Shown here: one piece after another, positions 54,723 to 64,000 of the stretch
Numbering within the stretch: position 1 is the first letter of the stretch
How the letters are laid out: each line of letters opens with the position of its first letter
NCBI GenBank assembly: GCA_050084985.1
Contig: JBITNC010000001.1
Location: 33,294,001-33,358,000 of the forward strand
DNA: 64,000 nucleotides
Source of the DNA: Nageia nagi
Taxonomy: Eukaryota; Pinophyta
Reading direction: 5' to 3'
Program-made: the position numbers and the translations under genes
The notes under the pieces: model-generated
Told to the model about the DNA's origin: nothing
The model's input: only the letters and a program-made list of their open reading frames with translations
Database searches by the model: none

Positions 54723-56078
54723 TTACTCCAAGGTTCTTCTGAAAGTATGATCACTTCTGGAGGTGACGTTAGCTAAGCATAATCACAATGGGTTTTAAGA
54801 ACCATTTCTGAAAGTAATTACTTCATTATGAAAGAAGAAAATCCCCTCAAAGTTAATGTTGAGTAACCCGAGTCTCGAAAGAGATGACATCAGCAATTTT
54901 AGGCCTTAACCCAAAACTGGATCCCAGAAGCAATGAGGTCAGCAAGGAGTGATCGAATAGCTAGAGCCAATGAGTAGAGCATTTTGGAAGTATGAAGATG
55001 ATGTCATGGGGAGAACAATGTTCACATTTTGAATGAAACTAGGTCCTGGAAGTGATGAGGTTAGCAAGGAGTGATTGAATAGCTAGAGCTAGTGAGTAGA
55101 GCATTTCGAAAGTATGAAGAAGACATAATAGGGAGAATAATGTTCACATTTTTGAATGAAACTGGGTCCCAGAAGTGATGAGGTCAGCAAGGAGTGATCA
55201 AATAGTTAGAGCCAATGAGTAGAGCATTCCAAAAGTATGAAGATGACATCACAGGGAGAATAATGTTCACATTTTTGAATGAAACTAGGTCCCAGAAGCG
55301 ATGAGGTTAGCAAGGAGTGATTGAATAGTTGAAGCCAGTAAATAGAATATCCTAGAAGAGATGAGGTTAGCAAGAGGTCAGATCATAGTTATTAAGAAGT
55401 TGTATCATCTACAATCTACCCAATTTTTGTAATATTCTACCAAGTGGCGTATGTAGGTAGTATCAGTTAAAACAAGGCTAGAATCTTGAAGCCATTTTTG
55501 TAAATGTTTCTATTTTGCAATTCTTGTAACTATTGTTACTTCAGTATAAGTATATGAAAATAAAGTGAAAGAAGGGTCAGAAGCCCTAGTATTGCTCTTT
55601 ACATTTGTTCTCGAAGACCTGTAGTTTTTTGTCAGTAATATGATACCATCTTGACCTTTCTTATCTAGCACTCGTAATTGTTATTCTTAATTAGGTTACA
55701 TTGTGGTAGCTTGGCATGTTTCCTGAATGATAATTATGAGTTGTTAGTATAACTGTGTCTGCATATATGGTAGAGTAAAGCTGGGAAACTATTAGAGAGT
55801 GAGAGCTTGTACCGTAGTTGCTACACTAGATTCAGACCAAGGTTTCACACACTGTGAAAGCCCATGCTGAACTAGTGATCCACCTTTGCTTTCTCTCTTG
55901 TTAAACTAAGCCTTTTGCTTAAATTCCTCACACTCTACTCCTTTTATTTTCTTTCTTGTTACTTTTCCTACACCCAATGTATAAGGAACCAACCTTCTTC
56001 GAAGATCAGACTGTCACCATAGTCTATTCTTGATTTACTTTGGTTAAGATTGTTCATGGTGCATATATTACACAATCC
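54723..56078 (+). repeat. Repeat H: LTR-like insertion in F integrase, related to G LTR
   Basis: 1.36 kb between two halves of the F integrase, flanked by TAATCA on both sides (54717-54722 and 56079-56084), a candidate duplication. It contains GAGTAGAGCATTCC, AAGTATGAAGATGACATCAC, GTTCACATTTTTGAATGAAA and GATGAGGTCAGCAAGG blocks that match the reverse complement of 18120-18230 and 25320-25430 in the G LTRs. The second half (from about 55380) has an AATAAA-containing, LTR-like tail with no match in G. It lacks TG...CA ends and coding capacity, so it may be a solo LTR of a sister family or a fragment. Confidence 0.6.
54925..55375 (+). repeat. 122-bp tandem repeat inside H
   Basis: Between three and four head-to-tail copies. 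GTTCACATTTT starts at 55020, 55142 and 55265, giving a period of 122-123 bp. Each unit has a CCCAGAAGYGATGAGG-type block, a GAGTGAT block and a GAGTAGAGCATT block. In the G LTRs this unit is single-copy. Confidence 0.85.
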
Positions 56079-56084
56079 TAATCA

Positions 56085-56360
56085 ATAGTATTGATAGTAG
56101 ATAGTTAAGAATTGGTTTAACAAGAAAACATCTTCCCAAGTTAAGTTTGAAATTGGTGACATTCTCCTCAAATGGGATGAAGAGAGAGCAAATCCTAGGA
56201 AACATCAAAAATTTTATTCCTTGTGGAGTGAGCCCTATATTATCACTCAAGTTATGTAAAATAATGCATTTAAACTTCAGGCTATCACTAAGTCCTAAGA
56301 GCTACCTATCCCATTAAATAGGATCTATTTGAAACATTACCAAGTGATTGGGTAGTTACG
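56085..56360 (+). pseudogene. Element F integrase C-terminal domain
   Basis: QIVKNWFNKKTSSQVKFEIG, DILLKWDEERANPRKHQKF, SLWSEPYIITQVM (GPF/Y-type motif), TAA, NNAFKLQAI, IPLNRIYLKHYQVIG. It completes the integrase interrupted at 54716. Confidence 0.8.
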
Positions 56361-56880
56361 TTATACCCACTAAATATTGTATAGTGTAAATACCATTATC
56401 ATTCAAAAAAAATTAAAATTTTACTTGTACATTTTGATTTACAAAGGATACATTTCTTGATAAGGTAGGTAGCCATTAATGTTTATATTAAATAAGCATG
56501 GTGGGGAGATAAACCTATCTAGTGTAAACTATTTAATCAAAAGGATAATATTTAAGAAGGAGATTCCTTTGAAAAACTCACCAATCATACCCTATCTCCT
56601 AATTTAAATTTGATGTGCTTGAAATTAATGTATTCCCACCTATCATCCTTGACATTGTACTATGTGTGAACTCCAACATTCCTTGTTCATTAATTGCTAT
56701 TAATAGATGTTAATCACAAACCTTAGAGAAATAAAAAATACTCTCTACCCTTTTTATTCCTCACTTAGCAAATTTTAGAGCATAATTTTTTGAGAGAACC
56801 AAAGCTTAAAATTTATAAAGCCAACATCTTGAGGAGAAGGAGAAGTTTAGAGCTTGATATTGTAAGGTTTTATATTTTTG
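56361..56880 (+). other. No gene; between F integrase and ORF M
   Basis: AT-rich, no ORF. GGTGGGGAGATAAA at about 56499 is PPT-like. The last 150 bases look like a leader for M (GAGGAGAAGGAGAAG at 56835) but this is only an impression. Confidence 0.35.
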
Positions 56881-58646
56881 ATGCTTACTCATGCTACAAA
56901 GAAAATAATTAACACTATGACAAACACTAAGGAACTTGTAGTGATTGAGTAAGAGGGGGTGGATGTTGACCCTATAATGATTCATGAAGAATACTTAGAC
57001 AATGCTCCTAGTGTCAACTAGATATATATGGGGGTTATCAATCATATGGATACTTGGTGCACCAATCTCATGAGGATCCTACTGCAGCACCTAAATCTCA
57101 AGGTCATGATTAAAGGGAAATCATTAGTTGAGTCCAAGAGGGATGTTATGATTGACTAGGGCCTTACATATTACATGCCCTATGAATCTTTCACCTCCCT
57201 TGAGTTGTTGTATTCCATTGCACTCAAACATAATCCACAGAGGTATGAAATCAAAGCCTATAAGGAGCACTAAGTAGGGAAGGTAGATTCCAAGTACCAA
57301 CTTCATATTTTGCTAGACTATTCCCTTAAGGCTATCATGAAAGCATTTGTAGTTCTAGCTAACTAGTCCTTCTATGTTAAGAAATAAATTGACTTGAAGC
57401 ATGAGAAGGAAGATTTTTATCAAAATGATCAAGATATTATGGATTGGATCAATGAAAGGCATGAAGAAAGATGCATAAAGCTCTTTTAGAGCTATGAGAT
57501 TACCTCCTTTGAGAAGTCTTAGGATAGGAAGGTCCTACAAGCATTGGCCATCATTCTTGGAAAGAAGACCCAAATAGAGGCAAATGAGGTCATGATGAGA
57601 GTGGCCTATAATATAATTAAGGCCCATGTATGTTATGATTTTCCTAACTTAATTTCAATTGAAGTAAGAAAAAATATCTTAAAAATAGAAAAATTTGACT
57701 TTCAACACTCATCTTATTTGTGGTGGCTCATTGTCCACCAAAATCTGGAGGTCCTGGTGGAAGGAGGGCTTTAGGTCAAAGTAGTGACCCTAACCATAAT
57801 ACCCACACCAATTGAATTATAACACTTTGGTAAATTTTAATATGATCAGTACTAAAATTCATAGTACATTCAAGACCCATTTCTAGAAGTAGGGCAACCA
57901 CTCTTGACCAATTTTCAAGGAATGATAGTAGGAGATGATCAATCATTAGCACAATAGGTGAAAAAGATGATAAGGAAAAGAGAAGCTTTTGAACCATCTA
58001 GTTCATAACAATTGATAAAAATAAAAAAGAGAACTTAGAGTGAAGAGCTTCTACTTCTTGAGAGTCATCCATAAGAAGGAGGAGAAGAACTACAACATTG
58101 GCTTAGGCTTAACATACCCCAAAGTAGAAGGCCCGAACTAGCCAACCACCAGAACCTAAGAAAATAAAACCTCCATCTCCTAGAATAAGTCATGGATTGC
58201 TAGAACAAAGCATAAGAGAAAGAGAACTAGTGGAATCTAAAGAAACACAAAGGCTTCAAAGCATCAATAGTGTGGGATATCAAGATGTACAATATGAAAT
58301 GGGGGATGAGGTGCAACAAGGAGGTAAAAATGTAATCAGTGTGCGTGGTAACATGATAGTTGAAGGTAAAGTAGGTGGAGATGGAGATGATGATGATAAG
58401 GACCCTAAAAAGCCAAAAGACTTCAACCCAAAGGATAAGGTGCTTGAAGAGAAGAAGCTTTCTAAAGAAGAAGAAGAGGAGAAAACACCAAAAAAACTTG
58501 TACAACATACTTTGACATCTACTTCAAGAGAAGGTGCACCCTCACATTCTTTAATTCCTTTTTTCATAGCCTTGCAAGAGAAAATAAAAAGCATTTTTTC
58601 CATCCAGATTATGAAGCCTATTGATTGGGCAACATTTGTAAATAAG
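56881..58646 (+). pseudogene. ORF M: unidentified decayed coding region
   Basis: Not recognised. From ATG at 56881 one frame can be followed for about 1.2 kb with no frameshift but 17 stops, nine TAG and eight TAA and no TGA. Readable pieces: DTWCTNLMRILLQHLNLKV, YYMPYESFTSLELLYSIALK, VLQALAIILGKKTQIEANEV, YNIIKAHVCYDFPNLISIEV, FDFQHSSYLWWLIVHQNLEV. About 19 Gln codons remain intact. A shift near 58110-58130 leads into an open 151-residue end, Arg/Glu-rich then acidic (GGDGDDDDKDPKKPKD) and Lys/Glu-rich, cut by element I at 58647. No RT, zinc knuckle, signal peptide or membrane segment was seen. It could be a third ORF of F, gag of an unknown element, or a host-gene relic. Confidence 0.5.
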
Positions 58647-59050
58647 TGTTAGGATCCCACATCCTAACATTTTAGTGTTAGTATTAGTATTTTATTAAAT
58701 TATTGGCCTATATTGTAATATTATAATTATAAGGATAGGGCCTGATTTTGCATTACTATTAGGGTTAGGGTTAGTTTATTATAAATAGATAGAAGTGTGT
58801 GGAGAAAGGCATATTGAACATTATTTTTCACCTTTGGAGTTGTGAGGAGGTAGCCCCTTCAAAGTGGCCTATGATTCTGTTACTATTCAATAAAATCCTA
58901 TCCTTATCTACTTATTGATGTTATTTCATGTTTTATTTACCAATGCATACTTTGTTATTTGCAATAGATAGTTTTCATTTTCCTATTTCAATTCCATATT
59001 CATTTCATTTCTACAATATTTCCCTTTTTCATATTTGTACCATCATATCA
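58647..59050 (+). repeat. Element I 5' LTR
   Basis: 404 bp. It starts with a perfect inverted repeat: TGTTAGGAT, CCCAC spacer, ATCCTAACA (58647-58669). It ends CATATCA two bases before the PBS. It contains ATTAGGGTTAGGGTTAG (58759-58775), similar to the telo-box of plant promoters, just before a TATA-like box at 58778-58790. Confidence 0.82.
58778..58790 (+). promoter_or_regulatory. TATA box of element I LTR
   Basis: TTATTATAAATAG, about 130 bp from the LTR start, directly after the TTAGGG-type direct repeat. Confidence 0.6.
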
Positions 59051-59052
59051 TT

Positions 59053-59066
59053 TGGTATCAGAGCTC
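59053..59066 (+). other. Element I primer binding site (initiator tRNA-Met)
   Basis: TGGTATCAGAGCTC, a perfect 12-base match to the usual TGGTATCAGAGC. Confidence 0.93.
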
Positions 59067-60150
59067 TTTATAGGGCCATTTTGCTATAGGAAAACAAATT
59101 TTTTTTTTCTTAGAGGTCTAAGCTAGAAACCCTATATTGGAGGTTTTAAAATATCTAGGAGGATCTATCATTTTTGGCTAAGCACACTTGCCCATAAAGC
59201 TATGTGTGAAGTAAGGTGAAAAAAACTCTACACCAATACCTAGGCCTTAGATAGAACCCTAAATAGAATTGGACACCACGTACCGAAAGGTATATTGAAG
59301 ACTATCTAGGATATAAACTAAAATAAGGTAGAAAGCTATGTAAACCATTTATAAACTATAATGCACCAGCAAGTACTATTGGAAAGTTACTTATCATAGA
59401 AGCCATCTCTGTAGCCTCTTTCCTTGCAAAAGTTGGATAGGAGGGGTGCTTAAATAAGCCTACAAAGTAGACAATCCTTATCCTAGAATCATTCCTTTAC
59501 ACAAAAAACCTTGATTCAAGAAGCATAATGTATGAGATGTAGTTTTTTAGGGCTACCAAAAATAGCAATTTAAAGGTAGCAAAAACTTTAGAGCCAAATA
59601 ACTAAAAATTTGGATCATTTTAGTAGTTTTTAACAAAATCAAACAAACCCACAGATGTAAAAAAAATGTTTGAGGGTATGAAAATCATCATTAAGAGACC
59701 CAACTCATTATGATAATCTTTTTAAGCTGATCATTTTGATATATTACACCCATACACTTTTTTGGACACTTTTAAAATACTAATTTCTAAAAATAGTAAT
59801 ATTCAAAAATATCAACTTTAGAAATAGCAGTTTCCAAAAATGGCACTTGAAATAAGATCCCAAATAGTAGCACAAGTTGATCCTACCATGATGAATTTCA
59901 AAATATGATCCAAAAAATGGTAGATACACTTACCTATACATTTAGGGTAGAAATTTGACAAATACAAACCTAAATACAAACTCTTAATAGTAAATGTGAT
60001 AGTGTTCAACTAAGTCTTAGTCATACCAACAATGCATCTAGTTCATAGTAATCAAGGTAGTTAGGAAATCAACAAGGGTATCATCATAATTTTTAGAGCC
60101 AACAAGGTGTTTCATTCTTACACATACAACCAAATTAGATTTCCCTAATT
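59067..60150 (+). other. Element I leader, non-coding
   Basis: About 1.1 kb with no ORF of note. 59540-59840 has several AAAAATAGCA-like words (near 59556, 59790 and 59828) without clear periodicity. The gag start codon is not identified. Confidence 0.5.
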
Positions 60151-60910
60151 TGATGGAGATAATCCCATTAGTTGAATTTATAAGGCTAGATAGTATTTCA
60201 CATTGAACCAAATCCTAAAGGATTTGAAGGTGCACATGGCATCTTTTCATTTGGATTATGAGGCTCTCCAATGGCACCAGTGGTACTCAAAGATGCATCC
60301 TACTCCATCATAGGATGAATTCACTAAAAACTTATTGCTCCATTTTGGTCCTAGTGACTATGATGATTTCACAAGGGCATTGACCAAGTTACATCAAACT
60401 ACCATAGTTAAAGAATACCAAAATCAGTTTGAGAAATTGGTAAATCACATAGATGGGTTAGATGATGCATTTTTTACAAGTTGTTTTATCAGTGGCTTAA
60501 AGGAAGAAATTAAACTAGAGGTCAAAATGTATAATCCCAAAACTACGATGGATGCCATTACCTTAGAAAAACCTGCTAAAGATAAAGCGAGTGCTCATAG
60601 ATGAAATGCAAGACCTCCATTCATCAAAACACATAATATTTTCTATTCCTCTAATAACACAAGTGCCCCACCATAAAATTGCATAATGCAAATTAAGAAG
60701 TTAACATGAGAGGAAATGGAAGAATGTCAAAATAAGGGTTTGTGCTATAATTGTGCTAAGAAATTTATTCATGGTCATCATTGTACACAATAAAAGTTAT
60801 ATTTGCTTGATGCTAATGCTCCTAATGAGGAGAAATATGAGAGTGCAAGTGAAGAAGATATAGAGGAAATTCCAAATGAGGAGGCCTTGATTATCTCTTA
60901 CAATGCATTG
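60150..60910 (+). pseudogene. Element I gag
   Basis: FP, stop, FDGDNPIS, TGA where Trp is usual, IYKAR, TAG where Gln is usual, YFTLNQILKDLKVHMASFHL, EALQWHQWYSKMHPTPS. The open part (60335-60604) has LHFGPSDYDDFTRALTKLHQ, KEYQNQFEKLVNHIDGLDD and CFISGLKEEIKLEVKM. The knuckle GLCYNCAKKFIHGHHC lies near 60739-60790. Confidence 0.88.
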
Positions 60911-60934
60911 GCAAGAATTACCACCCCTTAAACT

Positions 60935-61240
60935 ATGAAGGTCAAAGGGTTCTTTAAAAAGCACCCTCTCATAATATTGTTAGATTTGGGAAGTACTCAT
61001 AATTTCATTGATCTAGGAGTGGCTAAGGTTGTTGATTATTACATACATCCTACAAATAATTTTGAGGTTATAGTTGGTAATGGAGGAAAAAATAGCATTG
61101 TAAAAGGCATTGTGATATTAGTATTTATTAGGGGTACAATGGTTGAGGAATTTGGGCACTATATAGTGGAATTTTGCAAATATATGAATGAAGTTCAAAA
61201 TAATGAACAAGAGCATACTCTTAGGGGATTATGAGCTCAC
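60935..61240 (+). pseudogene. Element I protease
   Basis: HPLIILLDLGSTHNFIDLGV is the retropepsin active site with D-S/T-G changed to D-L-G. It continues FEVIVGNGGKNSIVKGIVIL. The frame is open for 99 residues. The substitution next to the catalytic Asp probably inactivates it. Confidence 0.85.
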
Positions 61241-61269
61241 ATGGTATGGAAAAGATCCTACAAAAAATT

Positions 61270-62150
61270 AGAAAGGGGATGCTAGCACAGTTACACTCCT
61301 TATTAATCACCAAATTTGAAATCATAGAGGTTAAGGATCTATATCCCATCTTAAATATGTATTCAAGTACCTTTAAGGAACCAATGGGCTTACCACCCCA
61401 ACAATCACATGATCATGCTATCCAGTTGGTACCAGGAAGTCACCCACCAAACATTCATCCTTATTCGTATCTTTGCTTATAGAAAAATGAAATTAAAAAA
61501 TTAGTTAAGGAATTGTTAGATGCAAGAGTAATCCAATGTAGCATAAGCCCATATTCTTCTCCAATTATATTGGTTTGTAATAAATATGGTTTATGGAATA
61601 TGTGTGTGGTATTTCAAGGCCCTCAACAAAATTATAATCAAGGGCAAATTTTCCATCCCAATCATTGATGAATTATTGGATGAACTGCATGGGGTAAGAT
61701 ACTTTTCCAAGTTGGACCTGTGATTTGAGTATCACCAAATTCATCTTAAGGAGGAGGATATACCAAAAACTCCATTTTTCACCCATGAGGGCCATTATGA
61801 GTTCTTGCTCATGCCTTTTGGCCTAACAAATGCTTCATCCACATTTCAAAGTTTAGTGAATTAGGTGTTTCATTTGTTCCTTAGGAAGTTAATTTTAGTT
61901 GTCTTTGATGATATATTAATCTATAGTAAGACTTGGAAATAATATGCAACACATGTTGACCAAACCCTACAAATCTTGAAGGAACACTAGCTATATGCAA
62001 AAAATCAAAATGCCCATTTAGCAAGAGAGAAATCGATTACTTAGGCCATGTTATATTTGAACAAGGAGTTAAGGTGGGTCCATAAAAGATTGCTAACATG
62101 TAGAATTGGTCTATTCTTAAATATTTGAAAGGTCTTTGAGGATTCCTAGG
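61270..62150 (+). pseudogene. Element I reverse transcriptase
   Basis: [40 protein letters not shown], then after shifts [10 protein letters not shown] (first Asp), [15 protein letters not shown]-like wording, and VVFDDILIYSKTWK (catalytic pair with Tyr changed to Phe). The last part has EIDYLGHVIFEQGVKVGP, TAA where Gln is usual, KIANM. Several frameshifts and stops. Confidence 0.87.
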
Positions 62151-62279
62151 GTTGATAAGCTATTATAAAAATTTGTTAAGGATTATAGAAATATTGTAGC
62201 ACCTTTAACCATGTTGTTAAAAAAGAATGCTTTCTAATGGTCCCTTCAAGCGTAGGTAGCTTTCATTAAGCTCAAGGAG

Positions 62280-62730
62280 GTGATGTGTACACCCCAGTAT
62301 TAGCGATGCTAGATTTTTCTAAAACCTTTATGATAGAAAGTGATGCTTGTGGAGTAGGAAACAGGGTAGTATTAATGTAGGAAGGACATCCCTTGGCATT
62401 CACTAGTAGAGCACTAATTAGAAAAAATTTGGGCAAATCCACTTATGAAAAAGAAATGCTTGCCATCATTCATGTAGTTCAACATTGGAGACTATATCTC
62501 ATTGGTTTCCATTTCATCATCCTCATATATCATCATAGTTTAAAATTTTTCATTAAGCAACACATTTCTATGCCTAAGCAACAAAAATGGGTAACCAAAC
62601 TACTAGGGTATGATTATGAGATTGTATACTATAAAGGTAAGGAGAATGTGGTTACCAATGCTTTGTCCATAAAATTTGAAGATCAAGTAGCATTGCAAGC
62701 TATTTCATGTCCTATTCTTTAATGGTTGGA
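62280..62730 (+). pseudogene. Element I RNase H
   Basis: LDFSKTFMIESDACGVG (catalytic Asp), one TAG where Gln is usual, then HPLAFTSRALIRKNLGKSTY, EKEMLAIIHVVQHWRLYLIG (Glu), FIILIYHHSLKFFIKQ, QQKWVTKLLGYDYEIVYYKG and NVVTNALSI. The Asp usual after FII-L-I is Tyr. Confidence 0.88.
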
Positions 62731-62759
62731 TAAATTTAAATAAGAGTGGGCAAAGTATA

Positions 62760-63990
62760 GCTCCACATAAGAATTACTAAAATAGATCACTCAAGACCCC
62801 ACGAGTAAACCACACCATACATGGCATGATGGTATTTTGAGATACAAACGTTGAATTTTGTTACTATATACTTTAAAATGTAAATCAAAAATACTTGTTG
62901 AATTGCATTCCACACCTATAGTAGGATATGAAGTATTTTTGAAAACCTATAAGTGAGTGGCATGATCATTCTATTAGATAGGTATGAAACTAGATATCAA
63001 GTAATTTATGGTAGCTTGTGATGTGTGTCAAAGAAAAAAGGGTGATACAATGGGTACTCTAAGACTCCTTCAACCTCTCCCTATACCTACCTATACATGG
63101 ATCGATATCTCAATGGATTCCATTGAAGGCCTTCCTAAATCTCAAGGTAAATTAGTTATTCTAGTGGTGGTTGATCGATTATCTAAATATGCTCAATTTG
63201 GCTCATTGGCTCATCCATATAAAGCAATAATAGTAGCATAATTATTCCTAGATACAATTTTCAAACTACATAGCATGCTAGAGATAATTGTTAGTGATCA
63301 TGATCCCACTTTTACAAGTCATTTTTGGTAAGAGCTTTTTAAACTGCAAGGTACCCAACTAAATATGAGCTTAGCATATCACCCATAAATTGATGATCAA
63401 ACTATAATTGTTAACAAATGCTTGAAAACATATTTATGTTGTTTTGATTTAGCACAACTTGTGATTGGGTATTATGGCTTCCATCAGTTGAGTGGTGGTA
63501 TAATACATCATATCATTCCACCAAAAAGATGACCTCTTATGAAGTAGTGTATGGTCAAGCTAGACCACTAGTCACCTTGTATGTTGTAGGTACCAATAAA
63601 GTTTAGGTAGTTGATTTAGCTTTAGTTCCCCAAAATGATATTCTTAATTTGTCAAGGATAACCTTTAGATAGCCCAACACCATATGAAATAATAGGCTAA
63701 TTAGTAACATGTGAAAAGGGAGTTCGAGGTAGTTGACATGGTCTTTCTAAGGTTGCAACCTTATCACCAAAAATCCTTAAAAATAAAAGGCCCTCAAAAA
63801 TTGGCCCCAAAATTTTATGGTTCTTACAAGGTGTTACAGTGCATTAGCCTAGCTGCATACAAATTAGAGATTCCTACTTTTTTTAAGATTCACCCAGTGT
63901 TTCATGTCTCTTACCTCAAGAAAGTGGTTAGATCAAAGGTTTAGGTTCATACATAATTACCTAAGTTGGTAGAGGATGGATCAATGGTAG
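62760..63990 (+). pseudogene. Element I integrase
   Basis: The zinc-binding part ends in FMVACDVCQRKKGDTMG. The core has WIDISMDSIEGLPKSQGK (first Asp), VVVDRLSKYAQFG, LEIIVSDHDPTFTSHFW (second Asp), and a degraded third motif near 63370-63410 where GQTEVVN-type wording is replaced. The C-terminal domain (63711-63944) is open: EFEVVDMVFLRLQPYHQKSL, APKFYGSYKVLQCISLAAYK, FFKIHPVFHVSYLKKVV. The beginning of a following region (LVEDGSMVV) at 63970 is where a chromodomain would start. Confidence 0.9.
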
Positions 63991-64000
63991 TTGTACTTGA

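Larger units (their letters stand above)
49080..56360 (+). mobile_element. Element F: Ty3/gypsy relic with RNase H before RT, split by H
   Basis: Plus-strand order: gag, poorly preserved protease region, archaeal-type RNase H, RT, RT-linked RNase H, integrase. The integrase is interrupted by repeat H (54723-56078) and its C-terminal domain lies at 56085-56360. The RT (FRNLNQVSLKDNYSLPP; VYLDDITLFSKSREDH) differs clearly from those of A and D. 3' LTR not identified; a purine-rich GGTGGGGAGATAAA near 56499 could be a PPT. Confidence 0.8.
58647..64000 (+). mobile_element. Element I: Ty3/gypsy retrotransposon, 3' end beyond window
   Basis: 5' LTR, initiator tRNA-Met PBS, leader, gag with knuckle, protease, RT, RNase H and integrase to its C-terminal domain, all plus strand and in gypsy order. 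The style (LGSTHNFID protease; FLRLQPYHQKSLK integrase tail; HPVFHVSYLKK) is that of the plant Del/Tekay-type chromoviral group, in which a chromodomain follows; the window ends as that region begins. It cuts ORF M. Many stops and frameshifts. Confidence 0.9.

Noticed and set aside
56881-58110. UAR codons read as Gln (alternative genetic code)
   Set aside because: Other relics here use TGA, TAA and TAG at conserved Gln, Arg and Trp positions, and methylation-driven decay explains them. Plants use the standard code.
58227-58603. Two antisense ORFs rich in Phe or Ser
   Set aside because: They are shadows of the Lys/Glu/Asp-rich tail of ORF M.
58759-58775. Telomeric repeat tract
   Set aside because: Only about two and a half units of TTAGGG type, inside an LTR; too short for a telomere relic.
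1-64000. Host genes, tRNA, rRNA, microRNA precursors or organelle inserts
   Set aside because: Both strands were read; all long or recognisable coding segments belong to transposable elements except M, and no tRNA cloverleaf or rRNA core sequence was noticed. A covariance-model search would be needed to exclude small RNAs.

Overview
This window looks like intergenic heterochromatin from a large plant genome. It is very AT-rich by eye. It holds a stack of decayed LTR retrotransposons inserted into one another, one hAT DNA-transposon relic and one LINE fragment. I found no host gene, tRNA, rRNA or CRISPR array. The element families (Tat-like Ty3/gypsy with an archaeal-type RNase H, other Ty3/gypsy lineages and a Ty1/copia element) are those of seed plants. 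The heavy decay, large nested insertions and low GC suggest a gymnosperm-like genome, but that is inference and the species cannot be fixed from the sequence.

Layout, left to right. Element A (1-10128, minus) is a Tat-like gypsy element running from integrase (cut by the window start) through two RNases H, RT, protease and gag to a long leader, PBS and 5' LTR. A hAT transposase relic with its introns still visible follows (10265-12555, plus). Element J (about 13249-16566, minus) is a Tat-like gag-protease relic. Its LTR-like upstream part is split at 16566 by element G (16567-25585, minus), a nearly complete copia element with two 1.8-kb LTRs that each carry an array of about 30 copies of a 14-bp unit. 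Element B (from 26653, plus) is a Tat-like relative of A. Its gag is cut by element K (30863-36971, plus), a gypsy element with both LTRs. B resumes at 36972 and is cut again at 37600 by element D (plus). D's own gag is interrupted by element L (38966-41302, minus), a small 2.3-kb non-autonomous LTR element. D then continues to a truncated RT near 43620, where it abuts the gag of element E (minus, to about 45232, plus an LTR). A LINE RT fragment (46176-47130) and about 2 kb of unassigned sequence lead to element F (about 49080-56360, plus), a gypsy element with an RNase H-like domain before its RT. F's integrase is split by repeat H (54723-56078), which is related to the LTR of G. An unidentified decayed ORF, M (56881-58646, plus), is cut by element I (58647 to window end, plus), a gypsy element complete from 5' LTR to the integrase C-terminus.

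Nothing here works as an operon. Each autonomous element once encoded its own Gag (particle), protease, reverse transcriptase/RNase H and integrase, transcribed from TATA boxes in its LTRs and primed by a host tRNA at the PBS. All are now inactive through stops, frameshifts and insertions. Many stops sit where the family has Gln or Trp, the expected result of C-to-T decay of methylated DNA. The most distinctive items are L with its small ORF containing a 27-residue duplication, M with 17 in-frame TAA/TAG stops and no TGA, and the satellite-like arrays inside the G and H LTR sequences. None amounts to a demonstrated new system.
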